A stretch of 54,336 nt of DNA from Candidatus Poseidoniaceae archaeon (GTDB lineage Archaea; Thermoplasmatota; Poseidoniia; Poseidoniales; Poseidoniaceae), in contig CASIBY010000008.1 in NCBI GenBank assembly GCA_949373095.1, positions 1-54,336 on the forward strand. Direction: 5' to 3'. Numbering within the stretch: the stretch's first letter is position 1; every line of letters begins with the position of its first letter. The notes under the pieces are model-generated. The model was not told the DNA's origin. It searched no databases and worked only from the letters and a program-made list of their open reading frames with translations. The translations under genes were made by a program, and so were the position numbers. Shown here piece by piece: positions 34,021-43,166 of this stretch.

Positions 34021-35811
34021 ATGGACAAAATCATCAACGATTTCACCATCAACATCGCCACAGCCAACGGGACAGGTTCACAGTCTGCAAATCTCATTTT
34101 ACTACAGTCTCTCTTTGAGATGGGAGTCCCTGTAAGCGGAAAAAACCTCTTCCCATCAAACATTTCGGGCCTACCTACATGGTACATTGTCCGACTATCG
34201 GACTTGGGATACCAGGCGCCCGGTGACCGTACGCACATCCAAATTCTTGTCAACCCTGCGACTTGGGACGAAGATTTGGCAGCAGCCGAACCGGGAACCG
34301 TCATCATTTGGAACAGTGATACCAAAAAGAAGACCGTGGAACGTGAAGACATTATTTCTTATCCAGTCCCAATGAGTTCACTCGCTCGAAAGATCAATCC
34401 AAAAATTGCGAAGCTGGTGACCAACATCGTCTATGTCGGTGTCTTGGCTGAACTCCTGAACATCGATCAAACCTGCTTGGAATCTGCAGTCGCACGCCAA
34501 TTCAAGGGCAAAGAAAGCGCCATTGAACTCAACATCACTGCGTTAGGACTCGGACGTGATTACTTTAAAGAGAACCTGACGAAAACAGACCCCTACACTA
34601 CGGAATCCCGTGAAGTAGACCATCCTCAATTTTTCATTGAAGGGAACGAAGCAGCGGCACTTGGAGCGCATTATGGAGGAGTTCAACTTCTCGCCTGGTA
34701 CCCGATTACTCCTTCGTCCTCAATGGCTGAAAGCATCATTGCCTACATCCCTCGTCTCCGGTCAAACGATGAAGGTGAAGCAACCTGCGCAGTTATCCAA
34801 GCGGAAGACGAACTGGCTGCTGCCGGTATGGTTCTTGGTGCTGGCTGGGCTGGTGGTCGTGGGATGACTGCAACGTCCGGTCCTGGTCTTTCGCTCATGC
34901 AGGAATTCATTGGTTTGGCTTACTTTGCTGAAGTCCCATCCGTATTCTGGGACGTCACTCGTGTTGGTCCTTCAACAGGACTCCCCACTCGTACTCAACA
35001 GTCCGACATTGCCATGCTTTACGAAGGAAGTCACGGAGATACACAACACATTGTCCTCATTCCAGGAACAGTTGAGGAGTGCTTTGAATATGGCTGGCGC
35101 GCTTTTGACTACTCGGAACGATTCCAAACTCCAGTCTTTGGCATGAGCGACCTTGATTTGGGTATGAACCGCTGGGCTTGTGAAGGATTCACCTACCCTG
35201 ATACCCCAATGGACCGAGGAAAGGTAGTGCGTGAGCGAGAAGCCTTCGAAGCCTTCGAAACCTTTGGGCGATATCTTGATGTTGACGGAGACGGTATCCC
35301 ATACCGAACTCTCCCAGGCTCAGGAATGGCCCCAATTCTCTATCGTGGAACAGGGCACAACCCGATGGGTGTCTATTCTGAAAAGCCAGAAGATTACTTC
35401 AATCTCATGGCGCGACTCAAGATGAAAATTGACGGAGCTCGGGATGTATTGCCCGCTCCACTGCTCCGTGAAGAAGAAGAATGTGAGGTCGGTATCATAT
35501 TCCTAGGAAGCATGGAAAACTCAATTCAAGAAATCGACGACATCCTCGAGCAGACCGGAATGAAAGTCAGCCAATGCCGCATTCGAGCCCTACCTCTTCA
35601 CTCAGAAGTTGAGAACTTTATTCGCCGACATGAAACTGTTATTGTCTTGGAAATCAACCGAGACGGCCAACTGTATGGTATTCTGCGGCGCGAGCTCCCG
35701 AATGATTTGGTCACGAAGGTCTATTCGGTCGCTTACAGCGACGGAATGCCCCCAAGAGCTAGAATCTATGCGGAGCTCATCCACGAGAAACTCAAGGAGG
35801 TTTCACAATGA
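34021..35811 (+). CDS. korA: 2-oxoacid:ferredoxin oxidoreductase, fused gamma-alpha subunit
   Basis: 596 residues from the ATG at 34021, which has AGGAG upstream (34009-34013); the frame is open to 33940. Residues ~1-185 are the gamma domain (IATANGTGSQSANLILLQSL, with the Gly-rich CoA-type motif). From ~200 the alpha domain begins (FIEGNEAAALGAHYGGVQ, then YPITPSSSMAE). This gamma-alpha fusion is typical of the two-subunit enzymes of haloarchaea and some aerobic bacteria, most often 2-oxoglutarate-specific. The enzyme oxidatively decarboxylates the 2-oxoacid to acyl-CoA while reducing ferredoxin. Stop overlaps the beta-subunit start (ATGA). Substrate choice is inferred, not proven; pyruvate is possible. 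Confidence 0.9.
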   Translation: MDKIINDFTINIATANGTGSQSANLILLQSLFEMGVPVSGKNLFPSNISGLPTWYIVRLSDLGYQAPGDRTHIQILVNPATWDEDLAAAEPGTVIIWNSDTKKKTVEREDIISYPVPMSSLARKINPKIAKLVTNIVYVGVLAELLNIDQTCLESAVARQFKGKESAIELNITALGLGRDYFKENLTKTDPYTTESREVDHPQFFIEGNEAAALGAHYGGVQLLAWYPITPSSSMAESIIAYIPRLRSNDEGEATCAVIQAEDELAAAGMVLGAGWAGGRGMTATSGPGLSLMQEFIGLAYFAEVPSVFWDVTRVGPSTGLPTRTQQSDIAMLYEGSHGDTQHIVLIPGTVEECFEYGWRAFDYSERFQTPVFGMSDLDLGMNRWACEGFTYPDTPMDRGKVVREREAFEAFETFGRYLDVDGDGIPYRTLPGSGMAPILYRGTGHNPMGVYSEKPEDYFNLMARLKMKIDGARDVLPAPLLREEEECEVGIIFLGSMENSIQEIDDILEQTGMKVSQCRIRALPLHSEVENFIRRHETVIVLEINRDGQLYGILRRELPNDLVTKVYSVAYSDGMPPRARIYAELIHEKLKEVSQ

Positions 35812-36854
35812 GCGATAAACCAGCCCGAGCGGTCAAATTGAACGTTCTTAACGAACCAAAAGACAGTTACACAGGCGGACCATCCTCACTTTGTCCTGGA
35901 TGCGGGCACGACCAAATTTCCAGCGTCATCATTAATGCAGCCTGGGAAAATGGAATTCAACCACATCGTATTGCTAAGATGTCTGGTATCGGATGTTCGT
36001 CCAAAACACCAGCATACTATCTTGGACAATCTCACGGGTTTAACACCGTTCACGGAAGAATGCCATCGGTAACAACTGGAGCCTACGCCATCAACAAGGA
36101 TCTCCTTTATCTCGGAGTTTCAGGAGACGGAGATTCAGCATCCATTGGAATCGGTCAACTGATTCACGCCATCCGCCGGAACATCGACATGGTTTACATC
36201 GTTGAGAATAACGGTGTTTACGGGCTTACCAAAGGTCAGTATTCTGCAACAGCAGATGTTGGTTCCAAAAAGAAGAAGGGAACTGTGAACGAAACGCAAC
36301 CCATTGACTTGTGTGCCCTTGCTATCAATTTGGGATGTACCTTTGTAGCACGTTCCTTCTCAGGTTCGAAGAAACAACTCGGCTCTCTGATTAAAGCAGC
36401 AATGTCCCACAAAGGATTCGCTCTTATTGACGTCATTTCACCTTGTGTGACCTTCAACAATAACGATGAATCCATGCGTTCTTACGGCTACGTTAAGGAA
36501 AACGAAATCACCTTGCACATGGCGGATTATATTCCTCACTTCAATCCTGTAGAAGAGGTAGATGTCCCCGAAGGACACTTCCGGGATATTACATTGCACG
36601 ATGGCTCAACAATTCGTCTGGAAACCATTTCTGAACAGCATGATCCATCGAGTCCAATGGCTGCTCTATCGGCCCTGCATGATGCAGAGGTCAATGCCAA
36701 GCACGTTACAGGCCTTCTCTACTTTGATGCGAGCAAACCATCGCTTGCTGAAGACCTTGGATTGGTCGACACGCCGCTGTTAGATGTCCCTGATGAGTTA
36801 CTGCGCCCATCTCAAGCTTCTTTAGACGCACTAAATGCTGAATTTTTGGCGTGA
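35808..36854 (+). CDS. korB: 2-oxoacid:ferredoxin oxidoreductase, beta subunit
   Basis: 348 residues. The N-terminal CPGCGHDQI supplies cluster cysteines. GVSGDGDSASIGIGQLIHA followed by VENNGVYGLTKGQYSAT is the thiamine-diphosphate-binding GDG...N motif, and a further Cys lies in ISPCVTFNN. Together these give a TPP- and [4Fe-4S]-binding subunit that pairs with the gamma-alpha chain upstream, with which it is translationally coupled. The length is normal for KorB-type subunits with a C-terminal extension (~290-350). The complex is cytoplasmic and feeds electrons to ferredoxin in the TCA cycle. Confidence 0.93.
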   Translation: MSDKPARAVKLNVLNEPKDSYTGGPSSLCPGCGHDQISSVIINAAWENGIQPHRIAKMSGIGCSSKTPAYYLGQSHGFNTVHGRMPSVTTGAYAINKDLLYLGVSGDGDSASIGIGQLIHAIRRNIDMVYIVENNGVYGLTKGQYSATADVGSKKKKGTVNETQPIDLCALAINLGCTFVARSFSGSKKQLGSLIKAAMSHKGFALIDVISPCVTFNNNDESMRSYGYVKENEITLHMADYIPHFNPVEEVDVPEGHFRDITLHDGSTIRLETISEQHDPSSPMAALSALHDAEVNAKHVTGLLYFDASKPSLAEDLGLVDTPLLDVPDELLRPSQASLDALNAEFLA

Positions 36855-36900
36855 GTATCCCACCGCATCTCCCATATAGGAGTAGGAGGGTGTTCTCTCA

Positions 36901-37794
36901 ATGGTTGAACCAATTACAGTAGGGGCTGGATTCGTTCTCGGCTCTGGAGGAATGCTCTATGGTTTTCGTGCGTGGAAACGGCGAAATGAGCGTCTTCGAG
37001 CCTTGGCGTTAGCTGAAAAGTACAGTACTTCCACTCGTTTGCGCAATGTTACGGGTGGTGGCATGCGATTGGTGATCAACTTACCACAACTCCGGCAAAT
37101 GCCTCAACACGAACAAGAATCTTGGAGAATCCGCGATAACTTCCGAGACCAAAATCACATGGAACTCGGCTTAATTCAACCTGAAGTACCCGAACCAGAC
37201 CCTGAGGGCGATGAGGAACAGGAACGCGTCAATGAAGTCGAACAACGAAGGCATTGGATTGATGCGCATGCTTTACCTTTGGTACAGCATGCTGCTTTAG
37301 TTTCAGAGGAGCATATTGGCAGTGGTATCGTTGCAGTTGAAGAGGACGAAGAACAGGAAGTCAACATCGACGAACGACTTCAACGTGAAGGCGGTGAATC
37401 CGGTGTGGTTCAAATCTCTCTTGCTTGGGACGATTACAACGACCTCGACCTTCACGTGTTCACTCCTTCAGGGGAACGAATTTACTTTAACAATAAAATG
37501 AGTGATTGTGAAGGAATTCTTGACGTTGATATGAACGTCCGTCCAGTTTCAAACACTCCTGTTGAAAATGTAGTTTGGAAAGAACTTGCGCCGCTTGGAA
37601 CCTACAAAATTGGTGTCCACTTTTACAAACATCACCGTAAGCGCAGGACCAAGAAAAAGTGTAAATTCCGATTGCGTGTTATCACTCACGGGAAAACCAA
37701 AGAGTATGCTGGTCAAATGAAATACGGTCAAGCCATGCAGATGGTTACTTCCTTCACACTCTCTGAGTTAACCAAAGAAGGATCAGAATTCTGA
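36901..37794 (+). CDS. N-terminally anchored DUF2135/YfaP-like domain protein
   Basis: 297 residues. It begins with a short hydrophobic segment (ITVGAGFVLGSGGMLYGF) followed by a basic RAWKRRNERLR, suggesting a membrane anchor with the rest in the cytoplasm or a weak signal. Residues ~95-165 are very acidic. The C-terminal ~130 residues (VQISLAWDDYNDLDLHVFTP, SGERIYFNNK, LGTYKIGVHFYKHH) match the pattern of DUF2135/YfaP beta-sandwich domains, which are often linked to von Willebrand-type proteins. Function is unknown. A good ribosome-binding site (GGAGG, ~36885-36890) lies upstream. Its 3' end overlaps the convergent kinase gene by 12 bases. Confidence 0.7.
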   Translation: MVEPITVGAGFVLGSGGMLYGFRAWKRRNERLRALALAEKYSTSTRLRNVTGGGMRLVINLPQLRQMPQHEQESWRIRDNFRDQNHMELGLIQPEVPEPDPEGDEEQERVNEVEQRRHWIDAHALPLVQHAALVSEEHIGSGIVAVEEDEEQEVNIDERLQREGGESGVVQISLAWDDYNDLDLHVFTPSGERIYFNNKMSDCEGILDVDMNVRPVSNTPVENVVWKELAPLGTYKIGVHFYKHHRKRRTKKKCKFRLRVITHGKTKEYAGQMKYGQAMQMVTSFTLSELTKEGSEF

Positions 37795-38541
37795 TGAAAG
37801 TGTTGAACAAAATGCAGCACCTAAGGCTCCTGCAGTATTAGCATGAGTCGCTGGAAGAAGGCTGCATGGTGCACGGATTAAATGTCTTAGTTCACCCCAA
37901 TGTTCCATGATTCCTCCATAAAGAATGATACGGTCGGGGTTCAATTGTTCGTACAAGTGGTCAAGCCCTTCTTGAAATCGTTGAGACCATTGAATTAATG
38001 TGAGGTCAAACACCATTCTAGCGCGTCCTGAGATATGTTCTTCCAGTGTTCCTTTCCGAGTTGGGTGAGGGTTCAACCCATACTCCAAGTTCGGGATGAG
38101 AATCCCTTTTTCATGAACGGTCGTTCCCAAACCCGTGCCTATGGTCAGGGTGAGTAACCTGCCGTGTTCACCACGGCCCGACCCAAACTGAACTTCTGCA
38201 ATTGCGACTGCATCTGCGTCATTTATGAGAGCGACAGGACCACCACAGCATTCCTCAAGGGTTTGGATAACCGCCGCATCAAGCCACTCGTTGCCAATGT
38301 TTGGGGCAGTCAGGAGGGTGCGCACTCCTACTGCACCGGGGAAGGCAAGTCCAATCGGGCCGTTCCAGCCCAATGCCTCCAAAACTAAACAAATCTTAGG
38401 CAGAACCACATCAGGATGGTGTGATCCATCATGACCAACTTGGATGAAATCTTCTATCATCAACCCGGTTTCAGAATCAAATACCCCGATTCGAAACCCG
38501 CTTCCACCGAGGTCAATCCCCAGCATCTTACGGTTATTCAT
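37783..38541 (-). CDS. ROK-family sugar kinase, polyphosphate-glucokinase-like
   Basis: 252 residues. The N-terminal phosphate loop LGIDLGGSGFRIGVFD, the catalytic-base segment ALINDADAVAIAE and the second phosphate motif LTIGTGLGTTVHEKG are present. The usual ROK zinc-binding CxCGxxGC motif is absent, as in polyphosphate/ATP glucokinases of the actinobacterial type, which this resembles in length. The predicted reaction is phosphorylation of glucose or a related sugar at C6. It is adjacent to a HAD phosphatase on the same strand (4 bases between), a likely co-transcribed pair. Donor (ATP versus polyphosphate) is undetermined. Confidence 0.85.
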   Translation of the reverse strand: MNNRKMLGIDLGGSGFRIGVFDSETGLMIEDFIQVGHDGSHHPDVVLPKICLVLEALGWNGPIGLAFPGAVGVRTLLTAPNIGNEWLDAAVIQTLEECCGGPVALINDADAVAIAEVQFGSGRGEHGRLLTLTIGTGLGTTVHEKGILIPNLEYGLNPHPTRKGTLEEHISGRARMVFDLTLIQWSQRFQEGLDHLYEQLNPDRIILYGGIMEHWGELRHLIRAPCSLLPATHANTAGALGAAFCSTLSSEF

Positions 38542-38545
38542 AATC

Positions 38546-39277
38546 TCAACTCAAGGCTATTTTTGCTTCGATGATAGCATCGACAAGTGGACCGAAGGTG
38601 TCGCCATGGAGAAGTGGTGAAACCACATCAGCGGCGTCCTTGACTACATCAAAAGCACCTCCGACCGCTACCGACCAATGACAAAATTCGAACATTGAAA
38701 GGTCGTTTGGGGCGTCACCAACGCACAATATTTGTTCCCTGTCCCAATTGACTCTTTGGCACATTTCATCCAAGCCTTGGCCTTTGCTTACTACGGGATC
38801 CATCAAGTGAATAGCGAAGCCGGTGCGAACGACTGAGAGGTGAGACCATTCACTTTTCTCAATGGCTTCCTCAATCTTCTCAAGGTCTTCATAGGGGAAT
38901 AAACACCATTCACTCTCCCTCCATTTGTTGGATTCAATGCCTTCTGCATCAAGACCTTCAATCTGCGAGGCCAGCCATATTGCTGCTTGATGAGCTTCAC
39001 TACCTGATGCACGAATTAACGGCTGATTCCACTTTGAATGCCATATCACTCCTCCGTTTTCACAACAAATAGGGCCGCTGAGTCCTAAAAATCTCCAGAG
39101 GCCGTAAGCCACGGGACGTACATTCCCTGTTGACAAGACAACGGGAATGCCATTCTCTTCCAATCGGCGTAAAGAATTGATGGCAATTGTTGAAAGTTGC
39201 TTGTTTTCATCGGTAAGCGTGCCGTCAATATCAACAGCCACAATACGGGGGTACCAGCCATCGGGTAACCATTGCAT
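38546..39277 (-). CDS. HAD-superfamily phosphatase, archaeal phosphoglycolate phosphatase type
   Basis: 243 residues. HAD motif I is VDIDGTLTDE (residues ~15-24, nucleophile and general-acid Asp), motif II is LSTGN, and motifs III/IV are the Lys in VSKGQGL with GDAPNDLSMFE. The C2-type cap lies between II and III. This pattern and length fit the Thermoplasma-type phosphoglycolate phosphatase, which removes phosphate from 2-phosphoglycolate; other sugar phosphates are possible. It is co-oriented with the sugar kinase downstream and shares its divergent promoter region with the metal ATPase. Confidence 0.88.
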   Translation of the reverse strand: MQWLPDGWYPRIVAVDIDGTLTDENKQLSTIAINSLRRLEENGIPVVLSTGNVRPVAYGLWRFLGLSGPICCENGGVIWHSKWNQPLIRASGSEAHQAAIWLASQIEGLDAEGIESNKWRESEWCLFPYEDLEKIEEAIEKSEWSHLSVVRTGFAIHLMDPVVSKGQGLDEMCQRVNWDREQILCVGDAPNDLSMFEFCHWSVAVGGAFDVVKDAADVVSPLLHGDTFGPLVDAIIEAKIALS

Positions 39278-39381
39278 GAGTTAGGCGAAGGAATTCAGTG
39301 GAAAGAAGATTCGCCCTTAACTGGATGGTTTGTGTGCTATCAATGGGAGCATTGATGAGTGCAAGGCGATTAGTTTTTTTT

Positions 39382-42084
39382 ATGGCGGGAGACTCCAAAG
39401 ACGAAGTCTTCATGTCCCTTGAGGACGATGAGCCGGTTGCAAAGGTCATAATCCCTTCAAAAAAGAAAGATGTAGAGCCTGTAAACGCTCAGCAGGATGA
39501 ACCCGTCTTGATGGGCGAAATCGTTGATTCAACTATTGTGGAGAGCCTTTCAGGGAGTTTCTCTGTCAGTTGGCCGCTGCTTGGAATGGATTGCCCAGAT
39601 TGTGCCTCAAAAGCCATGGGTGCACTTTCTCACATGAAACAGGTAAGTTCACCGCATGTTTCCGCCACCTCCGGAGAGGTTCGTTTTGACGTGCAGTTGG
39701 AGCATGGCCCTCTTGCCGATGTTTCATCGGTACTACGCTCACTCGGACATGCTCCGGATGTTGAGCATCACGAGCTGGTTGGTGTACGAGGGAAGTCTGT
39801 CGCTCACCGTAACGCCGTTCCTGTCCAAAAACTGGTACGTCTGTTCAGACAACAACCCGGTGTTCTCGACGTGGAAGTAAGTGACGACGACAGAATTCTC
39901 ATCCAACTTGTCGCTAATGCATCTAAAGAATTGGTTGAGTCTCGAGACCGAGCCCTCAATCATGTCACTGGGGTTGAGCCACGTTTTGCAGCAGCCCGTT
40001 CAAACCGTCTCCGGCCAGACCAGTGGAGACTTATTGGAGGAGGAATCGCTCTTCCAATCCTTGGATTGGTAGTCTTAGCTGAATTCATGGGCTTGAATCA
40101 CTTCATCATCGGTGCTATTGCGTTTCCAGGAGTTTTTGTAGGCGGGCTTCAGATGTTCAAGGAGGCGCTTGCCTCTCTTAAAAACCGGCAAATGGGCTTC
40201 CAAGTTCTCACGAGTTTGGCAGTCATCGGTGCGGGCGTTCTCGGTATGTGGGAAGAGGCTTTGATCGTGGCAATCCTTGTTGCCTTTACGGCACATCTCG
40301 AGGGAGATGCATTACTCAAAGCACGGGAAGCAATGCAAGGTGGTTTAGACCGACTGCCACGCACCGCACGAAAACTTACGGCCGACAAGGTGTGTATTGA
40401 CCCCGCCGCCATCGCAACTGCTACTGGATTTTCTCTTCCAATGGCGAGTTCAGGATTTTCTCTTGCTATGGCCGCTGCCCCTAATCAGGCCACCCAGGAT
40501 GCTGAAATCGTCCCCATCGATTTGGTTCACCCCGGTGACCGGATTGAAATTCGAAGTGGAGAATTGATTCCAGCTGACGGTCGAATCATTGAAGGAAAAG
40601 GCGCTTTGGATAAGGCACCCCTTACTGGTGAATCAGTTCCAGTTGACGTTGGCGTGGGTGATGTAATCGAAGCAGGGTTGGTATTGGCTAGTGGTCCCGT
40701 AATTTGTGAAGTCATTGCAGTAGGCACTGAAACACGTCTTTCTGGTTTGATTGATGCGGTCCACTCCTTCCGTGAAGTCCCACCGCGCCTGCAGAGCGGA
40801 ATTGAGAAATTCACAGCAATTTGGGTCCCCTTCGTGTTGTTTGGCGCTTTCGCGGTATGGTATTTCATCTATCCAGACGATTGGAAGATCATCCTCTTGC
40901 TTTGGGTTGTTTCATGCCCTTGCGCTCTTCTTCTTGCAACTCCGGTGCCTCATGCGGCGGCTCTTTCAAACGCAGCCCACAACGGCGTTATTATCCGCGG
41001 TGGAGATGCTCTAGAACGAATGGCCCGAGTGAATTCAGTTCTGCTTGACAAAACAGGCACACTCACCTCAGGTCGCCCGACCGTTGGCTCCGTTGTAATG
41101 GGTAAAAATCGGCGTAAGAATTCAGCATTGCAACTGATGATGGGCCTCGAGGCACGCTCTTCCCATCCTTATGCGCTTGCTATGGTTTCTCACTGTGAGG
41201 CAGAAGGTATCAAGGCGGCAAGCCTTAGTCAATTGAACGATATTGATGCTGGCGTTGAGGGCGTACACAAGAATGCAAAGGTTGCCTTCATACGGCCTGA
41301 TAAGGCAACGAGCATGGGAATTGAAGTTGAGGACACATTGGCTAAAGCTTTCAAAACAGCACAATCAGAGGGTTACGGGGCTAGCCTTCTCACCAAAGAC
41401 GGTGTCGCCATCGCTCTTGCTACATTCATTCATGATGACACTCGCCAAGGTTCCGATCAATTAATCGCATCGTTGAAAAGTAGAAATATTCGGGTAGAAA
41501 TTTTGTCTGGGGACCACCAAGAAGCCGTATCACAATTTGCTCGCTCTGTCGGCCTACCCGAGTCTGCCGCTCACGGAGGGCTCAGCCCTGAAGAAAAGGT
41601 CAACTGGGTTCGTAATCGCTCTAAATCGAATGTAACGATGATGGTCGGAGATGGATTCAATGATGCAGCGGCTCTTGCTGTTGCAGATGTTGGAGTTGCA
41701 GTAGGTACTGGGGAGTCCGTGAACCTAGAAGCTGCGGACATTCTTATTCCTGGAGATGACCCCAGCATGCTCACAGATATGATTGACCTTGCAAGAAAGG
41801 CACAACGGACATTGATGCAGAATCTCTTTTTCTCTGTAGCCATCACATTGACATTGGTCTTTGCAGTTGTCCAACAGTGGTACGACCAACTTTGGGTTGG
41901 AGTTCTCATTCACGAAGCCTCAGTCATTCTTGTTATTCTAAATGGGGCTCGGCTTGCTCAGAACGGAGAAGCACTGGTGCTCCTAAGGGAAACACTTCGC
42001 ACGATGATTGCCGATACAAAGGAAGCCTTTTCTTGCTTCAAACAACGGTATTTGAGCCCTAAGCCAAATGTACCTTCGGTTTGA
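39382..42084 (+). CDS. Heavy-metal P1B-type ATPase, Zn/Cd (ZntA) group
   Basis: 900 residues from the ATG at 39382 (MAGDSKDEV); the frame is open to 39298. An N-terminal metal-binding domain with GMDCPDCAS (~residue 67) is of the ZntA style. The transmembrane metal site is CPC (residues 512-514). Phosphorylation loop DKTGTLT (Asp556), TGES, SSHPYAL (the HP locus) and GDGFNDAAAL are intact. C-terminal HEASVILVILNGARL resembles the ZntA end. The ATPase exports Zn, Cd or Pb. Odd: the actuator domain contains an extra ~25-residue stretch with a duplicated GFSLPMA/GFSLAMA. It is 52 bases before an ArsR-like regulator, fitting metal-responsive control. Confidence 0.92.
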   Translation: MAGDSKDEVFMSLEDDEPVAKVIIPSKKKDVEPVNAQQDEPVLMGEIVDSTIVESLSGSFSVSWPLLGMDCPDCASKAMGALSHMKQVSSPHVSATSGEVRFDVQLEHGPLADVSSVLRSLGHAPDVEHHELVGVRGKSVAHRNAVPVQKLVRLFRQQPGVLDVEVSDDDRILIQLVANASKELVESRDRALNHVTGVEPRFAAARSNRLRPDQWRLIGGGIALPILGLVVLAEFMGLNHFIIGAIAFPGVFVGGLQMFKEALASLKNRQMGFQVLTSLAVIGAGVLGMWEEALIVAILVAFTAHLEGDALLKAREAMQGGLDRLPRTARKLTADKVCIDPAAIATATGFSLPMASSGFSLAMAAAPNQATQDAEIVPIDLVHPGDRIEIRSGELIPADGRIIEGKGALDKAPLTGESVPVDVGVGDVIEAGLVLASGPVICEVIAVGTETRLSGLIDAVHSFREVPPRLQSGIEKFTAIWVPFVLFGAFAVWYFIYPDDWKIILLLWVVSCPCALLLATPVPHAAALSNAAHNGVIIRGGDALERMARVNSVLLDKTGTLTSGRPTVGSVVMGKNRRKNSALQLMMGLEARSSHPYALAMVSHCEAEGIKAASLSQLNDIDAGVEGVHKNAKVAFIRPDKATSMGIEVEDTLAKAFKTAQSEGYGASLLTKDGVAIALATFIHDDTRQGSDQLIASLKSRNIRVEILSGDHQEAVSQFARSVGLPESAAHGGLSPEEKVNWVRNRSKSNVTMMVGDGFNDAAALAVADVGVAVGTGESVNLEAADILIPGDDPSMLTDMIDLARKAQRTLMQNLFFSVAITLTLVFAVVQQWYDQLWVGVLIHEASVILVILNGARLAQNGEALVLLRETLRTMIADTKEAFSCFKQRYLSPKPNVPSV

Positions 42085-42136
42085 CTGGCGCGACATATTC
42101 AAACCCTAAGAGCCAATCTGCGATTTAGGTGGGACG

Positions 42137-42646
42137 ATGGGACGAGTACGAGGGGACCCAATTACGACCGCTCTGGCCCACCCTACACGCCGAGCAGTCT
42201 ACATCGAATTGGCCTCTGCCGAAGAACGCAGCACTGTTCAATTGCAAAAGGCAGTTGGTGTTGATCGCTACAATCTCTATCACCATCTGAAAAAGTTGGC
42301 CTCCCTCGAATTAGTAGAGAATCACCGCGACCAAGGAAGAGCCCGATGGTGGCGAATTAACCAACGAGTTGACCTTCCCGAATTACTCAATGTAACGGAA
42401 GGAACCCAATCAGTACCTGCACCAACTCCAGCAGCCCCGACCACAGCATCGCCCGCTGCCACCATGGCTTCGTTGGCTATTGATGAAGAAGGTAGAGAAG
42501 TCATAGTCCTTGATCTTGAAGGTTCACGAGACCAAGTGAGTGCAAAACAATTGATCGCTCGTCTCTCAGAGGAATTCGGTTTGACATTGGACATTCCGTG
42601 GAATTTCATTCCTGAACGCTTGGTATTGTACTCCAAGAAACGCTGA
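42137..42646 (+). CDS. ArsR-type winged-helix regulator
   Basis: 169 residues. Residues ~10-75 are a winged helix of the ArsR class (ALAHPTRRAVYIELASAEER, VDRYNLYHHLKKLASLELVE, then a basic wing RDQGRARWW). An Ala/Pro/Thr linker (~90-115) leads to a ~55-residue C-terminal domain of unknown fold. No CxC metal site is visible in the recognition helix, so classical ArsR/SmtB metal sensing is not evident. Position right after a metal ATPase makes that gene a natural target. It precedes a zinc-ribbon protein by 16 bases, probably one transcript. Confidence 0.83.
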   Translation: MGRVRGDPITTALAHPTRRAVYIELASAEERSTVQLQKAVGVDRYNLYHHLKKLASLELVENHRDQGRARWWRINQRVDLPELLNVTEGTQSVPAPTPAAPTTASPAATMASLAIDEEGREVIVLDLEGSRDQVSAKQLIARLSEEFGLTLDIPWNFIPERLVLYSKKR

Positions 42647-42662
42647 CCTTCAAGGTGTTCAC

Positions 42663-43055
42663 ATGTCCGAAGAGTTCGTAATTGAATCTAAAGTTTCGCC
42701 TCCTCCCCTATCATGCCCCAAATGCAAAGGCATGCTCCCTATGAAATTGGGAGAACTCGATTGTACTCTCTGTGATGCAAAGGTGCGTATTGAACACCCT
42801 GTCACTCGCCGAAAATGGATGGAAGAAAAGGTCAGTTGTCCTCAATGCTCCAAAGTACTCATTGCGGGGGTTGACACACGACCTGCAGAAATGAAGTGTG
42901 GTATGTGTGATACTTATTTCACGCTTGCAGAACAGACGCCAAGGGTTGAGATTTCGTGCCCAGGATGCAATCGCCAACTTCGTATGAAGCGTAGGCCCGG
43001 TAAACGAGAGATTGAATGCCCCGCATGTGACACAGAATTCACCGTTCGCTTCTGA
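42663..43055 (+). CDS. Triple zinc-ribbon protein
   Basis: 130 residues with six CxxC knuckles forming three successive ribbons: CPKC/CTLC, CPQC/CGMC and CPGC/CPAC, each pair ~15-20 residues apart. Between knuckles it is basic (RRKW, RMKRRPGKR), which fits nucleic-acid or protein contacts. No catalytic domain is present. It follows the ArsR-like gene closely and may bind the exported metal or act in transcription. Function unknown. Alternative reading: a generic zinc-ribbon adaptor of the kind common in archaea. Confidence 0.8.
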   Translation: MSEEFVIESKVSPPPLSCPKCKGMLPMKLGELDCTLCDAKVRIEHPVTRRKWMEEKVSCPQCSKVLIAGVDTRPAEMKCGMCDTYFTLAEQTPRVEISCPGCNRQLRMKRRPGKREIECPACDTEFTVRF

Positions 43056-43166
43056 TTTAGGCCTCGGCGCGGTAAAATTAGGTGTTGAAAGCGCTTGTTC
43101 ATGCACCGGTTCCGTCGCGCTCCTTATCTATGAAGAGAAGTCCATGAAGAAGTGGATGGGATTCCA

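Noticed and set aside
34640-35150. Short alternative plus frames inside the korA gene
   Set aside because: They are frame shadows; the korA frame has continuous family motifs.
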